A stretch of 64,000 nucleotides of DNA from an uncultured Chitinophagaceae bacterium. Lineage in GTDB: Bacteria; Bacteroidota; Bacteroidia; Chitinophagales; Chitinophagaceae. The translations under genes and the position numbers were made by a program. This document shows positions 37,985 through 46,448 of the stretch, in pieces (position 1 is the first letter of the stretch; each line of letters starts with the position of its first letter). The notes under the pieces were generated by a model, which made no database searches, was not told the DNA's origin, and saw nothing but the letters and a program-made list of their open reading frames with translations. The DNA lies in assembly GCA_903881425.1 (NCBI GenBank), contig CAIRTF010000065.1:24374-88373 (forward strand). Reading direction: 5' to 3'.

Positions 37985-38803
37985 ATGACGAAGAAAGCTT
38001 TACTGGCATTGATGATTGCGATACTTATTCCTGTAGTAAGTTATATGATCTTAAAAACTGCAAGTGATCATGCAGTGGTAATGCCGAGAAAATATTTATT
38101 AGATAGTGTTACTACGCATATTGAAAAGGGTAAACAGATCAGTGATAGTAACTGGCATATCACTTCTAATATTCATTTGCAAAATCAGTTGGGAAACAGC
38201 GTTAGCTTATATGATAAGAAAGGTAAAATTATTGTGGCTGATTTCTTTTTTACCAGTTGCCGAAGTATTTGTCCGCGATTAACACGCAATATGGCAAAGC
38301 TTCAGCAATCCTTTATTACCGGTGGCGATGTAAGAAATAAGATCGATACTTCTATTGTACAATTCATTTCTTTTTCTATCGATCCGCAAACAGATTCTGT
38401 GCGTAGATTAAGAGAGTATGCTGATAGGTTTGGCGTAAACCCCGATAATTGGTGGATGTTAACAGGTAACAGAGATTCTATTTATCGTTTTGCATTTGAA
38501 GAATTAAAAGTAGATCAATTTAGTACCGAACCAATTAATCCGGATTTTGTTCATACAAGTAGATTTATTTTATTAGATAAGAATATGGTGGTGAGAGGTT
38601 TTTATGATGGATTGGATAGAGATTCAACATCATTATCTCAATTGGCGAGAGATATTGGATTGTTAATGCTGGAAAAAGACAAAACAAAAAAGAGTGAACT
38701 CTTTATGCAGATTATTGATTTAAATTGGTTGTGGTTGATTATTGTTCTATTGGTAATTGTATTTATGATCTATTTTACACAAAGAAGAAAAATAAACGGA
38801 TAA
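37985..38803 (+). CDS. SCO1/SenC-family copper chaperone
   Basis: 272 residues with an N-terminal span and a thioredoxin-like domain. The copper motif is TSCRSICPR (CxxxC, about residue 93), and the third ligand is H in FVHTSRFILLD near residue 192. A second span lies at about 240-262. Sco proteins deliver copper to the CuA site of oxidase subunit II. Its place right behind the oxidase genes fits this role. The C-terminal membrane span is a feature of this branch. Confidence 0.92.
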   Translation: MTKKALLALMIAILIPVVSYMILKTASDHAVVMPRKYLLDSVTTHIEKGKQISDSNWHITSNIHLQNQLGNSVSLYDKKGKIIVADFFFTSCRSICPRLTRNMAKLQQSFITGGDVRNKIDTSIVQFISFSIDPQTDSVRRLREYADRFGVNPDNWWMLTGNRDSIYRFAFEELKVDQFSTEPINPDFVHTSRFILLDKNMVVRGFYDGLDRDSTSLSQLARDIGLLMLEKDKTKKSELFMQIIDLNWLWLIIVLLVIVFMIYFTQRRKING

Positions 38804-38812
38804 ATATATTTT

Positions 38813-39355
38813 ATGTTAGCAGCAAGTTTAAAAAAGAACGACAAGCAAGCAAAATTATTAATTGGTGTTTTTTCGTTTGTGGTTTTTGCTGCAGTAGTAT
38901 TGCTCAGTAGATTTAAATTAAATGTTGATTTAGGTTTTAATGTGCATGTATTTGCAACAGCCAATGCCATTATTAATTCTGTTATTGCAGTTTTATTGGT
39001 AGCTGCTTTAATAGCAGTGAAGAATAAAAATTATTTGTTGCATAAAAAATTAATGAGGGGTGCATTAATATTATCTATTCTTTTTTTGGTAAGTTATATT
39101 GCACATCATTTATTGGCAGGCGAAACAAAGTTTGGCGGGGAAGGAACTATCAGAATTGTTTATTTTATTATTCTGTTTACACATATTTTTTTAGCTGCAA
39201 TTATTTTACCATTTATTTTATTTACAGCTTATCGTGCCATGATTGCAGAATTCCCGGCGCATAAAAAATTGGCAAAATATACCTGGCCATTATGGTTTTA
39301 TGTAGCCGTAACCGGACCGATTGTGTATTTGATGATTAGTCCGTATTATCATTAG
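38813..39355 (+). CDS. DUF420 family membrane protein (possible oxidase assembly factor)
   Basis: 180 residues with about five spans and the DUF420 pattern: KNYLLHKKLMRGALILSILF, YIAHHLLAGETKFGG and FTHIFLAAIILPFILFTAYR. The family includes CtaM-like proteins linked to cytochrome oxidase, mainly by gene neighbourhood; its exact role here is inferred. Sco ends 9 bp upstream. It overlaps the convergent MGMT-like gene by 4 bp. Confidence 0.85.
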   Translation: MLAASLKKNDKQAKLLIGVFSFVVFAAVVLLSRFKLNVDLGFNVHVFATANAIINSVIAVLLVAALIAVKNKNYLLHKKLMRGALILSILFLVSYIAHHLLAGETKFGGEGTIRIVYFIILFTHIFLAAIILPFILFTAYRAMIAEFPAHKKLAKYTWPLWFYVAVTGPIVYLMISPYYH

Positions 39356-39735
39356 TCAAGTGATAATTCTTTCACCGGATCCCAATATTTTTTTTCAAAG
39401 TCAATGATAGTATCATCTTTGATTTTTATTTTTTCTTGCTCTAATAATTCTTGCATTAATGTTGGCGTGGCAAAATGTGCTTTACCACTGAGCATTCCAT
39501 TTCTGTTTACAACACGATGTGCAGGAACTTTTGGTGTAACAATAAATGATGCATTCATTGCCCAGCCTACCATTCGGGCACTTTTTTTTGTACCGAGATA
39601 AGCTGCAATGGCACCATAAGAGGTTACTCTGCCTTTTGGAATTTGGCGAACAATATCATATACGTCTTCAAAAAAGGAGGATTCTTTTTTAATGGTTGGG
39701 GTAAATTTTTTAGCAGTAGTAGTTTTCTTTTTCAA
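39352..39735 (-). CDS. Alkyltransferase-like protein (MGMT family lacking the active cysteine)
   Basis: 127 residues covering only the C-terminal DNA-binding domain of O6-alkylguanine-DNA alkyltransferases: VRQIPKGRVTSYGAIAAYLG (recognition helix region) and the active-site loop, which reads PAHRVVNRNGMLSG. The methyl-accepting Cys of PCHRV is Ala here, so it cannot repair DNA by alkyl transfer. ATL proteins of this type bind alkylated guanine and recruit other repair such as nucleotide excision. The basic N-terminal 20 residues may be a tail added by start choice. Confidence 0.9.
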   Translation of the reverse strand: MKKKTTTAKKFTPTIKKESSFFEDVYDIVRQIPKGRVTSYGAIAAYLGTKKSARMVGWAMNASFIVTPKVPAHRVVNRNGMLSGKAHFATPTLMQELLEQEKIKIKDDTIIDFEKKYWDPVKELSLD

Positions 39736-39744
39736 GAACTTGAA

Positions 39745-39954
39745 TTATTCAAATGAAGATACTGATTTTGTATTTTGTTTTTCAATCAGCAATTCAGTTC
39801 TTCTTGGTTCGGGAACAGATTCAAAATTAAACGGACAATGTCTGCAGCCATGTCCACAGCAGAAGCCTTTATCTACATGATATTTTTCTGTGAACACCAT
39901 ATAACCGGTTTCATCAAAATAAAAATCAATTTTTTCGATCAACTGCTGACTCAT
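39745..39954 (-). CDS. DUF5522 family small cysteine-rich protein
   Basis: 69 residues with the DUF5522 core: MVFTEKYHVDKGFCCGHGCRHCPF near residues 19-42, four cysteines and two histidines that look like a metal or cluster site. Function is unknown. Its start lies inside the end of trmB (29-bp overlap, different frame). It is followed 9 bp on by the alkyltransferase-like gene, suggesting a trmB-DUF5522-ATL transcript. Confidence 0.78.
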   Translation of the reverse strand: MSQQLIEKIDFYFDETGYMVFTEKYHVDKGFCCGHGCRHCPFNFESVPEPRRTELLIEKQNTKSVSSFE

Positions 39955-40639
39955 TAATAATTTGTTTTAAAATAATATCTTTTTCTAGTGGTAACGGTTT
40001 ATTTATTTTGAATTGCAGATAATGCACTTTTTTACTTTGTGCAATATCTAAACTTTCATAATACGTCTTGATGCGTAATTCATCTGCAATAGTTGCCTCA
40101 TTATAAGCATCATCATAATCCACTAACAATTTTAATTCAAATAAGTTGATGACTGTTTTGGTGAATTGATATAAATCCGGGCTATCTGTTTTTAAATGAA
40201 CTAATCCATCTTTTTTTAAAATTTGTTGATATAGACGCAAAAATTTCGGATGTGTTAATCTTTTTTTTGCTTTTGATAATCTTAACTGCGGGTCAGGAAA
40301 AGTGATCCATATTTCACTCACTTCATCTCTTTCAAAATAATTAGTGATCTGATCTATTTCTGTTCTTAAAAAAGCTACATTGCTTAAACCTTCATCCAGG
40401 GCAGTTTTGGCACCACGCCAAATTCTATTTCCTTTCAAATCAACACCAATAAAATTTTTGTTAGCATGCATTCTTCCTAAACCAACGGCATATTCTCCTT
40501 TACCGCAAGCCAATTCTAAAATGATGGAATATTGATTCTTAAAAAAATCATTCCACTTGCCTTGCATGTTTTGCGGATGTTCCAACACGTTGGAAAATGA
40601 TTTAATCTCTTCGAAACGAATTAATTTTTTTTGTGCCAT
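39926..40639 (-). CDS. trmB: tRNA (guanine-N7-)-methyltransferase
   Basis: The 237-residue S-adenosylmethionine-dependent enzyme methylates G46 in the tRNA variable loop. Motif I is LELACGKGEYAVGLG near residue 43, followed by NFIGVDLKGNRIWRGAK and the TrmB-specific EIWITFPDPQLR near residue 120. The start at 40639 is chosen because the upstream in-frame extension is hydrophobic and reaches toward the RNA gene region. A structured RNA lies upstream on the same strand. Confidence 0.94.
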   Translation of the reverse strand: MAQKKLIRFEEIKSFSNVLEHPQNMQGKWNDFFKNQYSIILELACGKGEYAVGLGRMHANKNFIGVDLKGNRIWRGAKTALDEGLSNVAFLRTEIDQITNYFERDEVSEIWITFPDPQLRLSKAKKRLTHPKFLRLYQQILKKDGLVHLKTDSPDLYQFTKTVINLFELKLLVDYDDAYNEATIADELRIKTYYESLDIAQSKKVHYLQFKINKPLPLEKDIILKQIINESAVDRKN

Positions 40640-40769
40640 GGGCAGCAAAGATATTATTACAAAATATGTTGTGAAGGATTTACAGAAAAATAAACAGAGA
40701 GTAATAACAAAAATGCCTTTAAAGTGAACTTCAAAGGCAAGCAAACTAAAACACTGAGAAAAAAGAAGC

Positions 40770-40931
40770 TGTAGGGGTAGGAGTCGAACCTACACGAAGC
40801 AGTTAGCTGTAACACAAAGTCCGGTGGTCAACCCCGGTCTTTCTTGCGAAAGGCTCTATGTTGCGTTTGTCCTGTTATCTTCACCCCCGAGACGAGAGGG
40901 CATGTCTGCCGAAAAATTTCATCACCCCACA
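40770..40931 (-). ncRNA. Structured RNA with a tRNA-like 3' end (unassigned; tmRNA-like candidate)
   Basis: On the minus strand a 7-bp closing helix (TGTGGGG, 40925-40931, with CCCTACA, 40770-40776) directly abuts a perfect T arm: GTAGG-TTCGACT-CCTAC (40777-40793). That is exactly tRNA geometry. Inside lie a long helix (40854-40864 with 40809-40819, 10 of 11 paired), a GCAA tetraloop hairpin (40839-40852), a CCGG/CCGG hairpin (40821-40837) and a CCCTC/GGGGG hairpin (40884-40900). At about 162 nt it is too long for a tRNA and short for a tmRNA. A T-rich stretch follows the 3' end. No anticodon arm or recognisable proteolysis tag is clear. Confidence 0.65.
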
Positions 40932-41078
40932 GTGTAAAGAACTACTCGTTCATTGACAACACAATATTAAATAAAATAGGCTATTAATTAAAAATATTTC
41001 AATAAAAATTTTAAAAATATTGATATTATTCAATTTATTATGTATAATTGTAGATTATTTCTAAAAATATAATTAAAA

Positions 41079-41552
41079 ATGGCATCAAAATTGAATCTTG
41101 ACAAACTGGATTTGCAGATTATCCAGGAAATGATGGAGAACGCCGAAATTTCTTATGCCGATCTGGGAAAGAAATTATTTGTTTCCGGCGGAACTATTCA
41201 TGTTCGCATCAAAAAGTTAGAAGAACAAAAAGTAGTTAAAGGTAGAAAATTATCGATTGATCTCAAAGCATTGGGGTATGATGTGATTGCTTTTATTGGT
41301 ATTTATTTAGAAAAAAGCTCCTTGTATGATGCAGTTGCAAAAGAATTGAAACGCATTCCCGAGATTGTTCGATTGAATTATACTACCGGCAATTACAGCA
41401 TGTTTGCTGAAATTGTTTGTAAGGATATTCAGCAACTTCGTTTTGTGTTGCACGATAAGCTGCAAAACATTAAAGGAATAGAACGAACAGAAACTTTTAT
41501 TTCTTTGGAAGAAAGTTTAGATCGAAATGTTGTTGTTACAACCGAAGCTTAA
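41079..41552 (+). CDS. Lrp/AsnC-family transcriptional regulator
   Basis: 157 residues with an N-terminal winged-helix (LDLQIIQEMMENAEISYADL and GTIHVRIKKLEEQKVVKG) and a C-terminal RAM ligand-binding domain (IAFIGIYLEKSS to ETFISLEESL). Lrp-type proteins sense amino acids or related metabolites. The neighbouring genes do not reveal its regulon. About 140 bp of very AT-rich sequence (40932-41078) precede it. Confidence 0.92.
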   Translation: MASKLNLDKLDLQIIQEMMENAEISYADLGKKLFVSGGTIHVRIKKLEEQKVVKGRKLSIDLKALGYDVIAFIGIYLEKSSLYDAVAKELKRIPEIVRLNYTTGNYSMFAEIVCKDIQQLRFVLHDKLQNIKGIERTETFISLEESLDRNVVVTTEA

Positions 41553-41578
41553 TGCACGAATAAATTGTATTTTCACTT

Positions 41579-42460
41579 ATGATGTCATCTAATCATTTTA
41601 ATTTAATTGATGTTATGGCTCTGTTGCAAAAAAAATGGAAACAGATTGCTGTTTTTGTTTGTATTGTTTTAGCTATCACCACAATAACTGTTTTTTTATT
41701 GCCCCAACAGTTTAAATCAACTGCTATAGTTATTCCGGCTAATCCAACTTTAGCTGATAAATCGAGATTATTTAATAACAATATTCAAAGCTTATATTCT
41801 TTTTACGGTAATGGAGATGATGCAGAAGTATTGTATGGCCTGGCTAATTTAGATACAGTCTATTATCAGTTGATCGATCAGTTTAAATTAGTTGATTATT
41901 ACGAATCAAAAGGTGAGAATGAGTTTATTAAAAAGAAACATGCATTGAAATCTTTGAAAGAAGATATGCCTATTCAAAAAAATGAGTTCAGTCAATTAAA
42001 AATCAGTGTTTGGAATAAGGATAAAGAACAAGCTGCATTAATTGCAAACACGTCGGTTGATATTATTCAACAAGTAGAACAAGCCACCTGGAAAAAAATA
42101 TATCAAACAGAATTAGAGAAAACAAATCAATCAATCACCGCACTCGAAAAAGATTTTAAAATATTGTCAGACAGTATTCAAGCATCTTATGGCAATGATC
42201 ATACACCGCATAGTGTTGATCTTTTAGCAATAAAAAGAGAAAACATTATAGAACAAATTAAGCAGTATAATAAATCGGTTAACGAATTACAATTGGCTAT
42301 AGCAACCACACCGCCAACTTTATATGTTATTGAAAAAGCCCAGCCTGCTTCAATTGCAGAGCGACCTGCGAAAGCTGAAGTATTAATTGCTGCATTTTTT
42401 GCCAGCTTGATATTTGGAATAATTGCTACGCTGATTTACAGCAGAAAACAAAATATGTAA
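41579..42460 (+). CDS. Wzz/chain-length-determinant-like protein
   Basis: 293 residues with an N-terminal span (IAVFVCIVLAITTITVFLLP), a large periplasmic part with a coiled-coil around residues 165-250, and a C-terminal span (ALIAAFFASLIFGIIATLIY region) preceded by PASIAERPAKA. This is the topology of polysaccharide co-polymerases (Wzz). It lacks a fused tyrosine-kinase domain. The stop of this gene overlaps the next start by 1 bp (TAATG), so the two are tightly coupled. Confidence 0.85.
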   Translation: MMSSNHFNLIDVMALLQKKWKQIAVFVCIVLAITTITVFLLPQQFKSTAIVIPANPTLADKSRLFNNNIQSLYSFYGNGDDAEVLYGLANLDTVYYQLIDQFKLVDYYESKGENEFIKKKHALKSLKEDMPIQKNEFSQLKISVWNKDKEQAALIANTSVDIIQQVEQATWKKIYQTELEKTNQSITALEKDFKILSDSIQASYGNDHTPHSVDLLAIKRENIIEQIKQYNKSVNELQLAIATTPPTLYVIEKAQPASIAERPAKAEVLIAAFFASLIFGIIATLIYSRKQNM

Positions 42461-43908
42461 TGATTTCTTTGAACTATTATAGAAATCAATTTTTCATTGC
42501 AACTATCTTTTTCATTGCATTTTTGGTTATTGCTATCATCACCAATAATTATGCTTGGCTAAGCGTTCCTTTTATTTTTATTTTATTTCCTGTGTTATTT
42601 CGGTACACGATTTCTTATACTGAGCAATTATTTTGGATGATGATTTTTTTTCTGCCTCTATCAACCGAATGGAATGTAACCAATTCTTTAAGTTTAGATT
42701 TCCCTGATGAGCCTTTGTTGATATTACTAACGGGGTTTACCATTCTTAAATTTATTTATCAGCCAAGTTTATTCCCCCAATCATTATTGAAAAGCAGTTT
42801 ATTTTTTTTAGTGCTTTTATATTTGTGTTGGATTATCATTTGTTGTTTCTTTTCCATCAATCCAATTCTTTCAGTTAAATTTTTATTAGCCAAGGTTTGG
42901 TATATTATCCCATTTGTTGTGTTACCGCAATTCCTCTTAGATTCCATTGGTAAACTAAAAATATTTGCCTCTTGTTTATTGTTGCCCATGTTATTTGTTG
43001 TTGTTCAAGCATTGCTCAGACATATATTTTTTAATTTCTCCTTTGAGGGAATCAAAGAAGTTTTAAATCCTTTTTTCAGAAATCATGTTAACTATTCTGC
43101 CATGTTGGTTTGCTTATTAGCAATAGGTTGGTGTGTGTTGCAGTTAACTAAAAATAATCATTTATTGCATAAATGGATTTTCATCGGAATGATAATCGGG
43201 CTGATTGCATTAATACTCTCTTATTCACGTGGTGCCTGGCTTGCATTGATTACGGGGATTATTGTTGGCGCATTGATTCATAAAAAATTATTGAATAAAG
43301 TGATATTAATTTTGGGTTTTATTGCTACAATCTTTGTCTCTTTTTTATTATCGAATAAGAACTATTTGCGTTTTGCACCTGATTTTACGCATACTATTTT
43401 TCATACTGATTTTACAGAACATTTACAGGCCACTGTTAATTTAAAAGATGTTTCTGATGCAGAAAGATTTTATCGTTGGGTTGCTGGAAAGAATATGATC
43501 ATTGCAAAACCAATTACAGGTTTTGGTCCGAATAATTTTTATGATAACTATAAACCGTATACGGAGAATATTTTTAAAACATGGGTAAGTAATAATGCCG
43601 ATCATTCCTCTGTGCATAATTATTTTTTATTAACGGCACTGGAGCAGGGAGTTGTTGGTGTTATAATATTTCTAATTTTATTGATTAGCTTATTGGTGTG
43701 TTCTCAAAAATTATATCATCAATTGCAAAATGAATTTTACAGAGCTATTGCTTTAACAACAGGAGTTGTTGTTGCCATGATTGGCTTAGTAAATATGTTA
43801 AGTGATTTAATTGAAACAGATAAAATTGGCAGTTTGTTCTGGTTGTCTGTTGGTATGATCTTACTATTGCAACAAAAACTACAACTAGAAAAAGAGAGTA
43901 TTGCCTGA
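42460..43908 (+). CDS. O-antigen ligase/polymerase-like membrane protein (Wzy/WaaL family)
   Basis: 482 residues with about 11-12 spans and a large periplasmic loop around residues 300-400 (AERFYRWVAGKNMIIAKPITGFGPNNF, then HNYFLLTALEQGVVG). The core signature SYSRGAWLALITGIIVGAL near residue 265 is typical of the Wzy_C domain. It polymerises or ligates polysaccharide at the periplasmic face, probably with the Wzz-like partner. No other polysaccharide genes are adjacent except a glycosyltransferase on the opposite strand. Confidence 0.88.
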   Translation: MISLNYYRNQFFIATIFFIAFLVIAIITNNYAWLSVPFIFILFPVLFRYTISYTEQLFWMMIFFLPLSTEWNVTNSLSLDFPDEPLLILLTGFTILKFIYQPSLFPQSLLKSSLFFLVLLYLCWIIICCFFSINPILSVKFLLAKVWYIIPFVVLPQFLLDSIGKLKIFASCLLLPMLFVVVQALLRHIFFNFSFEGIKEVLNPFFRNHVNYSAMLVCLLAIGWCVLQLTKNNHLLHKWIFIGMIIGLIALILSYSRGAWLALITGIIVGALIHKKLLNKVILILGFIATIFVSFLLSNKNYLRFAPDFTHTIFHTDFTEHLQATVNLKDVSDAERFYRWVAGKNMIIAKPITGFGPNNFYDNYKPYTENIFKTWVSNNADHSSVHNYFLLTALEQGVVGVIIFLILLISLLVCSQKLYHQLQNEFYRAIALTTGVVVAMIGLVNMLSDLIETDKIGSLFWLSVGMILLLQQKLQLEKESIA

Positions 43909-43910
43909 TA

Positions 43911-45074
43911 TTACTTTACTTTTCTTTCTTTCCATTGATAAGTTCCGAACTTTCCTAACCAGCCTGCTGCAACATTATAGATGATATGCAGGGGCTCTAA
44001 TAAAATATGCCACCATTTTAATCGGATGTCAAAAAACTTTGCAACGGGAAATGCGAAACGTAGTTCAACAACAATCTTTAATAATAAAAATATGCACCAA
44101 TATTGAAATGCGATTAAATTAAACAATGAATAGAATAGAAGTAGTAATAAAAAAAGATTATAAAAGTAAACAACCACTAACACCCAAAAAATACTTTTAT
44201 CGTTATAGTGATCTGCTTTACTTGCCCATCGAATACGTTGATTAAAAAAGCTTTTCCAGTCAGGCATTGGCAAAGTTGAAACAATGGCCTCTTTGGCAAA
44301 TAATGCACCTATTTGTTGCGGGTATAATTGTTTCATCTTATTCATCAATAACATATCATCACCACTGGCAATATGATTGATGCTTTCAAATCCATTTACT
44401 TCAAAAAAAACTCCTTTTTTATACGCTAAGTTAGCGCCATTGCACATGCTGTGAAATCCTGCAGATACAGATGCAGCCGTAATTCCCTGCAACACCATAA
44501 AATCTAAACTTTGAAGAGCAGATAAGTAATCATTATTATCTAGCATCTTTACCGGAGCCGCTATAAATACCGGATTTTTTTGCTGAATCATTGCTGCATA
44601 AAATAATAGCCACTGGTCTGTTACAAAACAATCAGCATCCGTTGTGATAATCCATTCTCCCGTTGATTGCTGAATAGCAATATCGATGGCTTTCTTTTTA
44701 TAAGAATTTAATTTTTCGCCTTTTAATTCATCTGCCAAAGAAATTAATGTAAGATTGTGATGAAGTGATTGTAATTTTTTGATGATGTTCGCTGTATTAT
44801 CAGAAGAATGATCGTCTACAACAATTACTTCATATAAATCAGCAGAATATTTTTGTTTGAAGATAGATTGTAAACAAGCAGCGATATTTTTTTCTTCATT
44901 TCGCGCTGGAATGATGATCGAGAACTTTATATGCGGTTGAAAAATTTGCGGCAATACAAACTCTTTTAATTGCAGAAACCATTTTCTATACATAAGAATA
45001 ATGATTGCATAAGGAATGAATGCAATCATGGTAAGCCATAAAATAATACTGAGCCACATATAACAAAGGAACAA
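43911..45074 (-). CDS. Glycosyltransferase family 2, membrane-associated
   Basis: 387 residues: one N-terminal span, a GT-A domain with SIIIPARNEEKNIAACLQSI near residue 50, DDHSSDNTANII and the metal-binding ITTDADC near residue 140. ASGDDMLLMNK near residue 235 and QRIRWASKADHY follow, and the C-terminal part has three spans. The QxxRW motif indicates a processive-type enzyme. The acceptor is unknown. It is convergent with the O-antigen-ligase-like gene (2-bp gap) and follows the hydrolase gene directly. Confidence 0.88.
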   Translation of the reverse strand: MFLCYMWLSIILWLTMIAFIPYAIIILMYRKWFLQLKEFVLPQIFQPHIKFSIIIPARNEEKNIAACLQSIFKQKYSADLYEVIVVDDHSSDNTANIIKKLQSLHHNLTLISLADELKGEKLNSYKKKAIDIAIQQSTGEWIITTDADCFVTDQWLLFYAAMIQQKNPVFIAAPVKMLDNNDYLSALQSLDFMVLQGITAASVSAGFHSMCNGANLAYKKGVFFEVNGFESINHIASGDDMLLMNKMKQLYPQQIGALFAKEAIVSTLPMPDWKSFFNQRIRWASKADHYNDKSIFWVLVVVYFYNLFLLLLLFYSLFNLIAFQYWCIFLLLKIVVELRFAFPVAKFFDIRLKWWHILLEPLHIIYNVAAGWLGKFGTYQWKERKVK

Positions 45075-45075
45075 T

Positions 45076-45882
45076 TTAGTGTTGAAATAATGCAGCTATT
45101 TCTGTTGAGTATTTTTCTCTTAATAATTGATGACCTGCTTCAATTTCCTTTACTTCAACAAATTGTTCTATTCCCTTTTTAAATTGTTCACCTCTTTTGG
45201 TGATGATCACTTTGTCAAATTTTCCGAATAATAATTTTAGGGAAATTCTTTTTTTTGCAATGATTGATTTCAGCAAAGCCTTATTAGGATTGAACTTTCG
45301 CATGGTAGTCCATCTTCTGTATAATATCAATCTTGATGATTCTTCATCTAAATAATAATGTACAAAATTGAAAATACTTTTGTTGAATAAGTTAAGTTTC
45401 ACTGCTATTTTCATCAACAAAAAAAGAAACCCGGGATGTTTCATTACAAAAGCAAATGATAGATTACCCGCTTTAGTTTTAGTAGAAAACGAATGCCAGA
45501 AATTGTTGTGTAGACCATCTGGAGCAATCAATACTAATTTCTTAATGCTGTCAGGAATTGTTTGCAATAACTGCAGCGACACCCTTCCACCCATGCTGTA
45601 ACCCAGTAAGCTAATGGGTTGAGTGTTTTGCCTGTTAATTTCTTGAATGATGGAAATCAGATCATGAACTGAAAATAGCAACCCTTCCTTCCATTCTGTC
45701 TTTCCGTGAAAAGGAAAATCAATGGCAATGATGGTAAAATCTGTTCCAATTACATCTTCCAGCAGATTAAAGGAAGCACTACTCTCTCCATAACCATGAA
45801 AAGCAAATAGTGTTTCTGTACCTGTTCCTAAACGGGTAAAATGAATGAGAGATTGTTTGTATGTAAGGAACTTGCTTTCCAT
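45076..45882 (-). CDS. Alpha/beta hydrolase
   Basis: The 268-residue single-domain hydrolase has the oxyanion-hole region FAFHGYGESSASF, the nucleophile elbow LGYSMGGRVSLQL (Ser near residue 95), a catalytic Asp likely in FGKFDKVI and His in EAGHQLLREKY. No signal peptide is present. The substrate cannot be predicted. It is transcribed together with the downstream glycosyltransferase (1-bp gap) and diverges from the MarR gene. Confidence 0.88.
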   Translation of the reverse strand: MESKFLTYKQSLIHFTRLGTGTETLFAFHGYGESSASFNLLEDVIGTDFTIIAIDFPFHGKTEWKEGLLFSVHDLISIIQEINRQNTQPISLLGYSMGGRVSLQLLQTIPDSIKKLVLIAPDGLHNNFWHSFSTKTKAGNLSFAFVMKHPGFLFLLMKIAVKLNLFNKSIFNFVHYYLDEESSRLILYRRWTTMRKFNPNKALLKSIIAKKRISLKLLFGKFDKVIITKRGEQFKKGIEQFVEVKEIEAGHQLLREKYSTEIAALFQH

Positions 45883-45964
45883 TCTAACAAAAAATTAATT
45901 GCCCGAAAGCTTGGTGGTTTGATAAAGATACACCAATTTTGAAATTAGTTGCATAACTAACTAT

Positions 45965-46405
45965 ATGCCAAACAACCAATTTAAAAGAGGAGAACTGTAC
46001 AGTGTTATCAATGCAATGGCGGCAACGTCTATTGCAAGAAGGCTGCAGAAGAATTTCAGAAACGCCGGACTGGATATTACGATTGAGCAATGGAGTATTC
46101 TGTATCATTTATGGAAAGAAGATTGTTTAAGTCAGCAGGATCTATGCGAAAGAACTTATCGCGATAAGCCCAGCATAACCCGACTGGTTGACAATTTAGA
46201 AAAATTAAAATTAGTAAAACGTGTTTCGCATAAACAAGATAGAAGAAAAAATTTAGTGTGCCTGGCTGATGCGGCGAAACATTTGCAGCAAATAACAATT
46301 GACCTCGCTAATCAAACAATGGATGAAGCATTGGTAGGTGTTACAAAAGATGAAATTGAAATTGTAAAACGTGTTCTACAAAAAGTGTATGATAATTTAA
46401 CATAG
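45965..46405 (+). CDS. MarR-family transcriptional regulator
   Basis: 146 residues with the MarR winged-helix: ITIEQWSILYHLWKEDCLSQ, then the recognition segment YRDKPSITRLVDNLEKLKL and the wing HKQDRRKNLVCL. It may control the divergent hydrolase gene (82-bp gap) or the acyl-CoA dehydrogenase 43 bp downstream; both are inferences from position. Confidence 0.92.
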   Translation: MPNNQFKRGELYSVINAMAATSIARRLQKNFRNAGLDITIEQWSILYHLWKEDCLSQQDLCERTYRDKPSITRLVDNLEKLKLVKRVSHKQDRRKNLVCLADAAKHLQQITIDLANQTMDEALVGVTKDEIEIVKRVLQKVYDNLT

Positions 46406-46448
46406 TTATCCAATTAAAAAATAAAATTCACTAATAAAATCTCTTGCC

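Noticed and set aside
40640..40744. Upstream extension of trmB
   Set aside because: The added residues are hydrophobic and not part of TrmB; the ATG at 40639 gives the usual start.
40770..40931. Standard tmRNA (ssrA) assignment for the structured RNA
   Set aside because: Length is too short, no clear ALAA-type tag and no typical pseudoknot chain; kept as a candidate ncRNA only.
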